Source: Mortierella sp. BCC40632 (taxonomy: Eukaryota; Mortierellomycota; Mortierellomycetes; Mortierellales; Mortierellaceae). From it: DNA of 64,000 nucleotides. The DNA is taken from positions 160,001 through 224,000 of the forward strand of contig WAEK01000011.1 in the NCBI GenBank assembly GCA_011634665.1. The letters are read 5' to 3'. Shown piece after piece: positions 11,394 through 21,850 of the stretch; the stretch's first letter is position 1, and every line of letters begins with the position of its first letter. Both the position numbers and the translations under genes were made by a program. The notes under the pieces are model-generated. The model saw nothing but the letters and a program-made list of their open reading frames with translations, made no database searches and was not told the origin of the DNA.

Positions 11394-12693
11394 TTACGCT
11401 CTAGGGTGCTTCTCCGTCTCGGGCTCGACCAATCCCTGTTTGATCAACAACTCCTCAAGCTCTCCATTCTGGTGCATGCTCAACATAATGTCGCAACCTC
11501 CAACGAACTCGCCGTCAATGTACACCTGTGGGATCGTAGGCCATGATCTAAAAGAATAGGGTAAACAGATCAGCGTGCGTTAGCACATAGGGCAGTTTTT
11601 CTCTTCCTCCTTTTTCATTGGGCTGTCTAGAAAGGGTAAGAAAAAAAAACGAAAAAAAAAAAAAAAAAGAAAAAAATGACGACTTACGAGAATTCCTTGA
11701 TACCACTGCGAAGTTCCTCATCCTCAAGGATGTTGAAAGACTTGAGCGATTTTTCCATATCAACGCCTAGTAATAAAAAAAATGTTCAGAGTAGAATATG
11801 GTCCCCAGACAAACATCAGTGTCCAGAATCCTTGCCATTTTCTTATTTTCCTTTCCTTTCTTTTCTTTTCTTTTCTTTTCTTTTTTTTTCATGTTGTTAG
11901 GGCGATCCTGCTAATTACCCTGGACATCGAGAATCTGCATCACAGCACGGCTGAATCCACACTATATCATTAGCAAAAAAAAAAAAAAAAAAAAAAAAGT
12001 ACAATCATGTCAGTACCATTGAGATCGTAGTTCTATGCAGATGTGGTCATGGAATAGATATATGGACACATGCCATGCCGTTCTGCATGCTTCTACTTTT
12101 CTTTTCTTTTTTCGATTCCTTATGAAGACTAATTCTTTACCATGGGTGCACGGGGAGTTCCCTTCATGAAGACAACAAGCTTGTTCTGCTGAATGGCCTG
12201 ATATTCATGTCGATCCGGATCCAAATGCAAAAGAGAGAGAAACAAACAAAGATTCGTTATTCCTTTCTGAACATATTGTAACTAATGTTGATCATAGATC
12301 CTCTGCATCGACATTGGTATCAATGTCTCTTCCAAGACAAGCGCAAACATACATCCTCGATAGTCTTCTTGGTCGAGTCGGAAATGTGACGGACAGCAAA
12401 GGTGGTGGCGGGAAGAGCAGCACGGCGGGTCAAGATATGGCTGCCGGCAGTGGGTCTCAAAGCCTAAAAAGAATAAGAAGTGATGATCAGGCATGAGTAC
12501 GAGTATGAAGCGGCTTTGTGTAAGGTAATAGAGTGCCCTAGGAAGGCCAAGTATTCCTGCACAGTGTTCGGACCCGACTCGGGAAAGGGGGGGAAAGTGG
12601 TAGTGTTGTCATGGGCAATGACAACTGTGCTCTTGTCAGTGCACAGCTGGTTTCATTCTTTACCAAGGTCGATGCGGTGCGAAGGAAGTTCAT
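11394..12693 (-). CDS. GRX5: Monothiol glutaredoxin Grx5, mitochondrial
   Basis: Six exons on the minus strand join in phase: 12693-12664, 12463-12353, 12197-12141, 11961-11919, 11766-11688 and 11547-11394 (157 aa). The active-site region reads [12 protein letters not shown], the CGFS monothiol signature of Grx5. It is followed by the thioredoxin-fold cis-proline motif WPTIPQVYI and the glutathione-binding GGCDI. The first 35 residues or so are Arg/Ala/Thr-rich without acidic residues, fitting a mitochondrial targeting peptide. Grx5 transfers Fe-S clusters from the Isu scaffold to acceptors in the matrix. The length is typical for the family. An intron splits the active site between Met and CGFS. 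The gene is head-to-head with RRP42, with 412 bp between starts. Most introns carry sense poly(T). Confidence 0.95.
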
Positions 12694-13105
12694 GGCGGCG
12701 GAAGAGTAGGGATAGGTGGCAAAGGGAACAAAAAGGAGAGGAGAGGAGAGAAAGAGAAAAGAAAAAAAAAAGATGGATGGACGGAGAAAGTAAAAAAAGT
12801 GCGATGCACTAACGCCGGGGCTGATTAATTGAGGTGTTGCCTGTTCCTAGAACTTTATCTCGTCTCTCCGAACGGAATCTCTTCTAGTTCCTCTTTCAGC
12901 CCAGCTGTTGTAGGGCCACAGTGGGTAGTAGTCCCTCTGATGCTGATGCAAAAGGCTGGAACAAACAATACGCAAAGCCACACTCCTCTTTAGTGTTCTT
13001 TTTGCTTTCTCTCACTCTCTGACTTGCTCTCGCCCACTCCACAAGGCCTCATTCTTTTTTTTTTTTTTTTTTTTTTTTTACTACATCGACATTCTTCACA
13101 CAGCC
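12694..13105. promoter_or_regulatory. Bidirectional promoter between GRX5 and RRP42
   Basis: Only 412 bp separate the divergent start codons, so both promoters must lie here or overlap. Near the GRX5 side the plus strand is GAGG/AAG-rich (pyrimidine-rich in the GRX5 sense). Next to RRP42 is a CT-rich block followed by a T run of about 28 nt (13052-13079). I see no clear TATA box. Confidence 0.6.
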
Positions 13106-14397
13106 ATGGCAGGACTCATTTCACCAGCAGAGCGTGACTATATCCTCAAGAGCATCGACGCCAATGTCCGTGCAGACGGTCGCCAGCGTCAGGATTACCG
13201 AGAGGTCACACTCGAGATGGGAGTCGTCTCTCAGACAAGTGGTTCAGCGCGTGTCCGTATCTCTGGTGGAACTGATATTCTGGTCAGTGTCAAGGCCGAG
13301 ATTGGCCCTGTCCAGGTCGACGCAGAGACTGGGGAAGGCTTTAACAAGGGTCAGGTTGTTTGCAACGTCGAATGGTAAAGGATTTGAAGCGCTCTCTCCT
13401 CGCGCTACACGGCACCTTTTTTTTTTTTTTTTTAAAAAAGGATCAGACTCTGTCTAGTTTATGACAACTCCTGACTCCATGCTCACTCCTTTCTTTCTTT
13501 CTTTCTTTCATTCATGATCGTTACTCTGTGTTACAGTGCACCAAGCGCATCGCAACAGTTTGAAGGACGAGGAGCCGAGGATCTCAACACAGAGCTCACA
13601 CAGATGATGACTCGATTCTTCAGTCAAGGAGGTCCATCCTCATCTTCGTCATCAGCATCCGCCAACACTTCAGCCAATTCGGGATCAATATCCTCCACAG
13701 ACAATACCCCTACACCCTCTACACAACACAGCACAGGCGCAGGTGGGATCGATCTTGCCAGTCTCTGTATTATTCCAGGACAACAATGTTGGATTCTCTA
13801 TATCGATGCTCTTGTCATGGACTATGGTGGCAATCTGATGGATGCTGTGTTTATGGGAACCCGTGCTGCTCTTTTCGATACCAAGATTCCAAAGACAGAG
13901 GTCCAAGATTTGGGTGATGGACAGTTTGACTTTGAGGTCTTGGACGATGCTGAGGATACGGATGTGATCAAAGGACGTGAGGACGTGCCGATCTGCGTTA
14001 CGCTGAATAAGGTATTGGACCGTCCATTAGGACTGAGACTTGAATCCCCCTTTTTGGGGAAACAACATATCACTCAACGTGTATTATTATTTCTTTTTTC
14101 TTTCTCGATTAGATTGGTGCCCGCCACATTGTCGATGCAACACCACTGGAAGAACTCTGCACAGAAGCAAAGCTAACGGTGGCTGTTAATCATTCAGGAG
14201 ATATCTGTGGACTGCAGAAGGGCCAGTCTGGCGGTATTGAGCCAAGCTTGCTTCTTGAGATGATTCAGGTAAATTGACTCGCGTTTCTTTGATACACCTA
14301 CTTAAGAAATAATGAAAGGCACACTATGGAGTGAAGCGGACCAAATTGTACTTTGACTATTTTATCCTCTTCTGTATGAAAACAAAGTTTTCTCACA

Positions 14398-14454
<57 letters not shown>

Positions 14455-14590
14455 ATGATAGGTTGGAAAGAGTATGGGACAATCGCTGATTAAACAACTC
14501 GACACCAAGATCAAGGCCGAGATCGATGCAGATCTAGTCAAGAAGGCAAGGGGAGAGCCAATCCGCAAACTTGGATTCTTCTCACAATAG
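13106..14590 (+). CDS. RRP42: Exosome core subunit Rrp42 (EXOSC7), RNase PH-like
   Basis: Four exons join in phase: 13106-13374, 13537-14011, 14113-14268 and 14462-14590 (342 aa). The start has good context (cagccATGg). The protein begins with LISPAERDYILKSI and has the RNase PH-fold core around residues 20-95 (VRADGRQRQDYR, then GSARVRISGGTDILVSVKAE). The second PH half follows, with IIPGQQCWILYIDALVMDYGGN and later HIVDATPLEELC. This subunit belongs to the catalytically inactive six-member ring of the RNA exosome, which threads RNA for 3'-5' processing and decay. A Ser/Thr/Asn-rich insert of about 37 residues (near 110-147) interrupts the fold and would form a surface loop. Intron 3 has an extreme (TC)n pyrimidine tract. 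Confidence 0.95.
14404..14452. repeat. (TC)n array forming the polypyrimidine tract of RRP42 intron 3
   Basis: About 24 TC units lie 9 nt before the acceptor AG of RRP42 intron 3 (14269-14461). A microsatellite thus occupies the expected U2AF-binding position. Confidence 0.9.
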
Positions 14591-14859
14591 TTTTCTTCTT
14601 CTCATTCCTATCTTACTGGATTTGACCTCAATAAAGTCTTTCTTCAGCGGAAAACGGAAAGGGACATGGGACAGGACGGGAGGAGGAGAGAGGGGGAAAG
14701 AGGTGAAGGAACCTGTCCCACTCTCTCAAATGTTTTTTTCTTCGACACTTTCTCGATTCATTTATTAAGTGAACTCCATAGGAGAAGGAGTATTTTTTTT
14801 TTATCCCTTTGAGTGATAATAGGGCATGTTGTCAATAGGTGCTGAAGAAAGAAAGAAAG

Positions 14860-14892
<33 letters not shown>

Positions 14893-15518
14893 ATTGGGAA
14901 AAAAAAAGGTCGAGTTAGGGTCTGCCTCTCAACCAAAGACATCTCATCTCCTTCAAACATCCGCTCTCTCTCTTTGCATATAGAAAAAAAAAAGAAAAAA
15001 AGAAAAAAAGAAAAAAGAAAAAAGGAAATAAGAGAGAGAGAATGCAAGAAAGAGGAAAAAGATCGTTACGCCCGTTGTAACCCTCGCCAAATAAAGTACA
15101 CTTCCAGTTCACCCGTTGTCCCTTGTCGCCAATGACAAACGGATCCAAAAGAAAAGACAAGAAAAGAATAGGAAAGGAAAAGAAATAAAGAAAAGAGAGA
15201 AAGAAAGCATATCCATGCTGCGTTCAGAGAAAAAAAAATGTCGAAGAGACTGTACAGTAAAAAAAAAAAGGAAAGAAAGAAAGAAATAGAAAGAAAAAAG
15301 AGCAATTTGTGGAATCGTTAAACAGTAGTGCACGACGACATCTCACAATAGAACGGCTGCCATAAATGGAAAGAGAAAAGAATGAAATGGACAAGAGGAA
15401 GAAGAAGAAGAAAAGGTGGAAAAGAAAAAGAAAAAAGATAAACGACAAACAGAGAGAAAAGAAAAAGAGGATTCCTGCTCATTGGTGATGGGGAGTAGAG
15501 TAGTGTACAAGTGATTGC
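14591..15518. other. Convergent intergenic region RRP42/DHH1
   Basis: This region between convergent genes is dominated by A-rich sequence on the plus strand, including an A run of about 31 nt (14860-14890) and repeated AAAAAG/GAAAG units through 15470. Read from DHH1 this is a T-rich 3' flank. No gene is seen. Confidence 0.6.
14630..14635 (+). terminator. AATAAA polyadenylation signal after RRP42
   Basis: A canonical AATAAA lies 40 nt after the RRP42 stop codon and is followed by a T-rich stretch. It is the probable cleavage and polyadenylation signal. Confidence 0.6.
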
Positions 15519-15689
15519 CTAACGGCGCATCTGTTGCTGAGGCCGCGGCTGGTACATTTGCTGATGATGCTGGTACTGAGATTGCGGAACATGATTCTGG
15601 GGATACTGTTGCTGGCGGTGGTTTTGTTGATATTGTTGGTGCTGTGGAGGGAGATGAGAGTGCTGCTGTTGCTTGTGTTGTTGCTGTTG

Positions 15690-15725
<36 letters not shown>

Positions 15726-16537
15726 AGCTCGCTGCTGTGGCTCACTAGGGCCATCCAAGCTGGAAGGAGCGACATAGAGACGCTTGTCAATCACTGGAGG
15801 GATGGCCTGGATCTCTGTACCCAGTTCCTGCTCAATCTTGTACAAGTTGAACCGATCCTCGTACGTGATCAGATTAATGGCCAGACCCAAATGTCCGAAT
15901 CGACCGCTACGACCAATACGATGAAGGTACGTCTCTGCATTCTTGGGGAAATCAAAGTTGATGACCACGTTCACGGCTTGGATATCGATACCACGCGTCA
16001 ACAGATCGGAACAGACTAGGTTTCGGCAAACACCGTTTCTAAAGTCGTGGAAGACTCGGTTACGATGAGATTGAAGCATCTTGGCATGGGAGTAGAAGCA
16101 AGAGTATCCGAGTTCAGTAATCTTTTTGGCAAGGAGCTCCACACGGTTTGTGGAGTTGCAAAAGATGATCGATTGGTTGATTTGGAGCTATATTCAAGGG
16201 GGAGGAGGAGGAGTAGGAGGGGGGAGGAAGGGGGTGGGGTTAGAAAAGAATGAATTAAAAATAATAAAGTGTACTGTTGTCCGTTGGATGCAAGGCATTG
16301 ACGACACAAAAAGCACGCGAGTTTGGTGAGCCGTTGCTATTTACCTTTGAAAAAAGGGTGTTGAGACAGTGAACTTTCTGTCGCTCCTCGACAAAGGCGT
16401 AATACTGCGTGACTCCACGGAGTGTCAGCTCATCCATCAGGTTGATCTCGTAGGGCTTGAGCATGTGCTTGTCCTAAGGTGATGGTTGAAATAGAAGAAA
16501 AAGTCGAATCATATTGTTCAGCAAAGGGACCCGGCAG

Positions 16538-16572
<35 letters not shown>

Positions 16573-17514
16573 CTTAAAGTTCTTGACAATGACAGGGAAG
16601 GTGGCACTGTAGAGCATGATCTGGCGATCCTTGGGAAAGTACGTAAGCAATTGCTCGACAATCGGCGTGAACTCGGGACTGAGAAGCTTATCGGCCTCGT
16701 CCATGACAAAGGTTGAGCACTCGGAAAAATCGGCAACGCCCTTGCCTGCAAGATCCAAGATACGTCCAGGAGTACCAACAACGATGTGGACAATTTCATC
16801 CAAACGCATAATGTCATCCTTGAGCGTCGTGCCTCCGGTTGTCACCATGACATGGACACCCATGTGCTTTCCTAGTGTCTTGCAGACCTGAGCTGTCTGA
16901 AGTGCAAGCTCTCTTGTGGGGACGAGCAAGAGCGCCTGGATCTTATTCTTCTTGAGATTAACCTTTTCGAGTGAAGGAATGACGAACGCGGCCGTCTTTC
17001 CCGTACCGTTTTTGGCTCGTGCAAGGATATCACGACCAGCAAGTGCAATAGGTATGGACTCTTCTTGAATCGGCGAGGGCCTTTCAAAGCCTGCTTCAAA
17101 GATACCCATCAAGAGCTCGCGCTTCAAGAAGTAGTCTTCAAACTCATTTCCCTTGGTTGCTGTTACATCCTGTACACGATTAAAAAAAAAAAAAAAAAAA
17201 AAGTCAGTTAAAGGAGCTAAATCTAGGCCTACTAGAATCCATCGGATGCACATCAATGAAACACATGGTTACCTCTGTTTGAGGACGATCGTCTTTGACT
17301 GGGAGAGTGAGTTGCTTCTTCCAATTGTCATTTTCATGTCTATTCGATCATATTCAAAGGAAGGTGTTCCCAGACCGTGTTAATCACGAGTTCTCAAACA
17401 GGCACAGAGCGGAGAATGCACCAGAGCCTCAGCTGTTTGGAATGAGCAAGAAAAAAAGAATATGGAGAGAATGAGCATGTTTACGTACGCCATTTGAGTC
17501 TGGTTAGTTGCCAT
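15519..17514 (-). CDS. DHH1: DEAD-box RNA helicase Dhh1/DDX6
   Basis: Five exons on the minus strand join in phase: 17514-17489, 17339-17273, 17169-16573, 16473-16345 and 16187-15519 (495 aa). All helicase motifs are present: Q motif (FERPSPIQ), I (AKNGTGKT), Ia (PTRELA), Ib (TPGR), II (DEAD), III (SAT), IV (SIIFCNS), V (TRGID) and VI (HRIGRSGR). The N-terminal [19 protein letters not shown] is typical of the Dhh1/DDX6 subfamily. The protein represses translation and activates decapping in cytoplasmic P-bodies. After the second RecA domain comes a low-complexity tail of about 75 residues with a polyglutamine run (about nt 15680-15727, CAG/CAA codons), then Pro/His/Tyr/Gln. Intron 3 starts with GTA followed at once by about 32 T. 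The gene diverges from the OS-9 gene. Confidence 0.96.
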
Positions 17515-18931
17515 GGTCCGTTCGATGCAACTGGCTGGAGCGATGTGTCGGGCGGGCTGGCAAGAAGGGAGGGAGAGGAGGTGAAATGCTCTAGGAGACC
17601 TCTATTCGGATTTGGTTTCCTCGCCTCTGATTCGGTGTGAAGGGGCCGGAGGTGAGAGAGTGAGAGAGAAAGAGAGACCAAGTGTCTGTGGGAAGTGATT
17701 GGCGAGGAGCGTGATAAGGATGTTAGAGAGAGAGTGGGAGAGAAGGAAAGAGTGATTGTTGATAGCTGGCGTGGAGAGAGAGGGAGAGTGAAGGAGTATT
17801 TGCGAGAGAGTGTGTGTGTGTGAGAGAGAGAACAAGGGTGAGTAAAAGAGAGAAATAGGCGCGAGTGGAGACGGGTGTGTTCTTTTTGGTCGAGAAAGAG
17901 TGCTAGGAGGGGGGCGAATTCAGCCTCGAGAGCGGATCATGCACGAACTGCAGAGTCTGGAAGAGATGTAGAGGGGTGTGTGGTTTCTGCCCTGTGGCCG
18001 ATGGCGATGGATCAATTGCACAAGCGGAGGGGGGATCTGGGTCTGTTTTTGTAGTTTTTTTTTGTCAAAAAGAGTTGACGATAGTGTGGTCGATGGAGCG
18101 ATGGAGAGAAAGAGCGGGTGAGTGAAAAAAAGAAAAGAAGGATGCTGAAGAAGGAGATGATGGTGGAAAGAGAAAGAGAGAAAGAGAAAGAGAGGAGAGA
18201 GAAAGAGAGAACAAGAAAGAGAGACTGAGAGAGAGAGACTGAGAGCAGCCTACAGAGCTTTGTTGTCCCCCCCCGCGTCACTACCCGCCTGCCCGCCCTT
18301 AACTGGGTCGCTGACCGCGACACCAAACCCTTTCTCTCTTTCTCTCTTTCGCCTCTTCTCGCTTCCAACACGCTCCCATATCCGAACAGGACCAGCGCTG
18401 GACAGGGACCGATACCCAATGCCTCGGCTGAATCACTCTCGTGTTGTCGCCGACAAAGAAAACAAAAACACAGAGTCTCTTTTCTAGCACTGTCTCTGCA
18501 TTCCCTTGCTTCTCCGCTGGTAAGCTTTTACCGAAGAAAAAAAAAATGCTCAGAGTGGGTGATCAGGGATGTGGATCAAAGTGGTCGAGCAGGTTAACGA
18601 CCGTTTTGGTCCTAACAAAAGTACAAGAGAGGCTCTTCTCAGTAACAGCCATGCATTTCTCAGCACTTTTTGACAAAAGAAGTGTCCCACATGGGTCCGA
18701 GCTGAAGATGGCGAGCCGAAAGGCAAACATGAAAGAGCCTCCTCGGGGCTGTCCTGTGCAGAACTAGGTCCACACTGGAATTCACAGGCCCTTGAACCAA
18801 AGGGGGAGAGACAGAGTGAGAGGACAGTCCCCTCCGTCTCCTCCTTCTCCTCCACCCAGTTGAACAATCACTTGCCTCATTGTGACAACCTCAGGAATTA
18901 ACTCGGACCATCTCAGGACTCATCGTAGGCA
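17515..18931. other. Divergent intergenic region DHH1/OS-9
   Basis: About 1.4 kb lies between divergent starts. The DHH1-proximal half (17640-18250) is GA-rich on the plus strand, so CT-rich in the DHH1 sense, with GAGAGA blocks. The other half is mixed, with CTTT patches. Short ATG frames are present but have no recognisable domain. Confidence 0.6.
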
Positions 18932-20853
18932 ATGCTCTACAAGAAAGATCCCCATGGCCACTCTTGTCTGGTCTTACTCATCGTGTTGACATGCATGGCT
19001 GGAGTAGTCGCAATCTCGTCTAGCTTTGTCTTCAAGGATCCACTTGAGTTTCCAAAGTATCAAGTGCACTTTCTCAAGGAGCTTCTTCGCGAGTCGACTG
19101 TCCGCACTTCTTCAACTGACGCATCACGCGCTAACCGGCGCCGGGTATGTCAGTCACCAGTGAGCAAACTCCTCGAACCTTAATCTTGTTGAGACAAAGA
19201 CTAATTATCTCGAGAGATCGGCATGGGTAGACTCTTAACACCTGTTTAATGTACGGATACTGTAGCCTTCGTTGACCGACGGTCTCAAGGATCAGGATAA
19301 GGCAGTATTCAGTGACAGCGAGGATCTGAACCGACTAGGTAATCTTGTCCCAAATGACGCGTCGTCTGGAACTCTGATGGTCATGAAAGCCGTCGATGGT
19401 CAACGATGGGGATGCACCATTCCTCACGCTGCTGTCTCGAAGGAAGAAACCATCAAGAAATCGGTTGAGGAACAAGAACAAGAAAACCACCAAGCCATCC
19501 GTCGTGCACTTGCCACAATCGAACCACTAGCCGATATTTGTCTTCAAACAGTAGGAACTAGTGAGCTGACTCGCTAGGAGGGTAAAAACCGCTGCTTATG
19601 TTGCTTTCGTTGGCTTACAAATTTTTCTACTTTTCTACTCTAATAGACATTCTACTGGTGGACGTACGAGTTTTGTTATCGGCGATGGATCCAACAGTAT
19701 CACGGAACGACAGTAGAAGGCAAGCTAGTTCCCGAAAGCGCGGACAGCGTATTCACCATGGCCAGATATCAGGACCAGTCTAAAAACAACGACGATCCAT
19801 CCTTGCCTTTACATCACCTTAAATCAGCACCTGGGCTAAAAGAGATGGCTACAAATCCTACCCTTGTCGCGTCTGAACTCGATTTCATAAATGATCGAAA
19901 AACACTGATCCAGTATTGGGAGTTTGGCGATGTATGTGAACCCACCAATCTTCCAAGAAAAGTGAAAGTTGAGGTATTGCAATGGTCGATCTTTCCTGCT
20001 TCCGCCATGTGACCTAACACATCTATAGACTGAAACGCTAATTTGATTGTGCCGAATATTCCAGTACCAATGCGCTCATATCCATGGTGATAGGATCCAC
20101 TCAGTCATTGAACCTTCAATTTGCAACTACGTGATGGTCATACTGGTCCCGAAGCTCTGTGATGACCCGTATTTTGATATTGTGCCTGCAGTTGAGGCAA
20201 CAAGAATCGAGTGTCGACGCGTCGTTCCAGACGATGACTATGAATTCTTGTCAAGAAGGCTGCTCGAAGAAGAGCAGGAGAAAGTCATCCAATCTCTTCC
20301 TAAGCCAATAGACCCTACTGATCTTAGGGATGATGCACTAAAAAATGCTCCACATTCGGCACATGTCCTGGAAGAAGAGGCTGCCTTGACCCCAGAACGT
20401 CAACAACCAGACTCTCCTTTAGATACAACCATAACTGATGAAGAAGAGCTCATAGCAAGATTTGAGAGAATCTTAAGACGCTGGATGCCAACTCTATCAG
20501 AGGATGACATGTTGGACTTATTGAAAGGACGTCCCCAAGAGGCTTCACAACAATACTTGACCCAGGATCGGCAGGAGGCGATCAACTCTCTCCAAAAAGT
20601 TTTTTCAGCATCCAACAAAGACATTTCATTGCCTAATGATAAGGATGACGCGACGACACATCCTGAGGAAGAACATGATCATGAAGGGCAGCCAACTCGA
20701 CAAGAAAGGATCCGAAGAGGAGGGAATCGAGCACACTTTGCCAAGATTGACCTCGAAGAGTTGATTGAGCTCATTGGTGAGTTAAATGACCCACAAAGAG
20801 GAGGAGAACCTCCTGGTGCCCCTGTCCAGCAGGGTCCAGGACCTATTGTATGA
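18932..20853 (+). CDS. YOS9: ER lectin of the OS-9/Yos9 family (ERAD)
   Basis: Four exons join in phase: 18932-19144, 19266-19550, 19647-19973 and 20065-20853 (537 aa). An N-terminal hydrophobic segment (residues about 12-30, LVLLIVLTCMAGVVAI) acts as signal peptide. The MRH lectin domain spans roughly residues 120-310: WGCTIPHA, then FYWWTYEFCYRRWIQQYH with the paired Trp and Gln that bind mannose, then CNYVMVILVPKLC with the Tyr. OS-9/Yos9 reads terminal alpha-1,6-mannose on misfolded glycoproteins in the ER lumen and delivers them to the Hrd1 ligase. The C-terminal 200 residues are acidic and probably disordered, and I see no HDEL-type ending. The position that is Arg in vertebrate OS-9 (VRFLC) reads VEYQC here. 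The symbol follows the yeast orthologue. Confidence 0.88.
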
Positions 20854-21850
20854 TAATGAACGCTTGGACTGCTGAAGTAATAAAATCCCCAGTAAAGGAC
20901 GCACGGAGCGCTTTCTTTTCTCTCTCTTTTTCTCTCTTTCTCTCCCTTTCTCTCTTTTTCTCTCTTTTTCTCTCTCTTTATCAATGCCTCGGGCCCCTTA
21001 GTCCTCGCACAAAAAAGAAAGGGCATGGTTGACCATGCAGTGTTCTACATCTACCATGTGTGTGCGTGCTCGTATTCAGCGCCAACGGGCATGAGTTGAG
21101 GCTCCATTGGATTGGCTCTTGGAACACACTTCGCCCTTGGATTGCCCATGATTTTGCTCTCTTTTTCTTTCCCATTCTCCCCTCGTCCTTCCCCCCAAAC
21201 TCCTCGTCTCTTGTACGGGCTTCTTTTTTTTTTTTTTTTTATTTCCCTTCCTTTCTTTTCCTTTCCTTCTTCCTGCTCTTACTCTTCTCTCACACCTGCT
21301 GCTTACTCCATCTTCCCCCCGTATTCCATCGCTCATGTCTTTGGCCCGATCCATCTGACCGTTAATCTGCCTTCATCCAACGACCAGGCTGCAGTTTCTC
21401 ACGCCATTAACGATCTCAGGAACAACTCTCATCACCTTTGTCGTTCTTCAGTCCAGACGCGGCATTGTCCATTTCACCTGTCATCAACATCCAACAAACC
21501 TCCCTGTTGCAAGACCAGTCAGCAAGCCAGGACAAAAGCACCCTGTTCCACACGCACCAAACTAGAGCATAGCACAAAACACAACAGGGGGTTTATCTTG
21601 CCTTTTGTTGCTCTTGTTGTCAAATATCGATTTTAAGGCCACAAGAAGTTTGGGGCAACACCAAGAAGACCTGTTTCAGCAAAAGGGTCTGCTTGAAGAC
21701 GCCAGAAAGGCCAGGACCAGGGCGCCACCAGAAATAGACTCTGGCTCAAGGAGAGGAAGGGGGTTTATAAAAAACTGCGTCCCGTCACCGCACTCCTCTC
21801 TCAGGACCTCTCCCAACTTTTTTCCTTTCGCCTTTGCTTCACGCAGTCAA
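20854..21850. other. Intergenic and 5' flank of the membrane-protein gene
   Basis: After the OS-9 poly(A) signal there is a CTTT/TCTC-rich block (20910-20985) and a further pyrimidine-rich block with a T run (21160-21300). A less repetitive stretch leads to the next start. The next gene's frame stays open upstream to about 21605, but the first ATG in it is at 21851. Confidence 0.55.
20879..20884 (+). terminator. AATAAA polyadenylation signal after the OS-9 gene
   Basis: A canonical AATAAA lies 26 nt after the OS-9 stop codon, ahead of a CT-rich stretch. Confidence 0.55.

Noticed and set aside
15534..16019. Plus-strand Leu/Val-rich frame over the DHH1 3' end
   Set aside because: It is the antisense of the polyglutamine and helicase VI region; the minus-strand helicase motifs are unambiguous.
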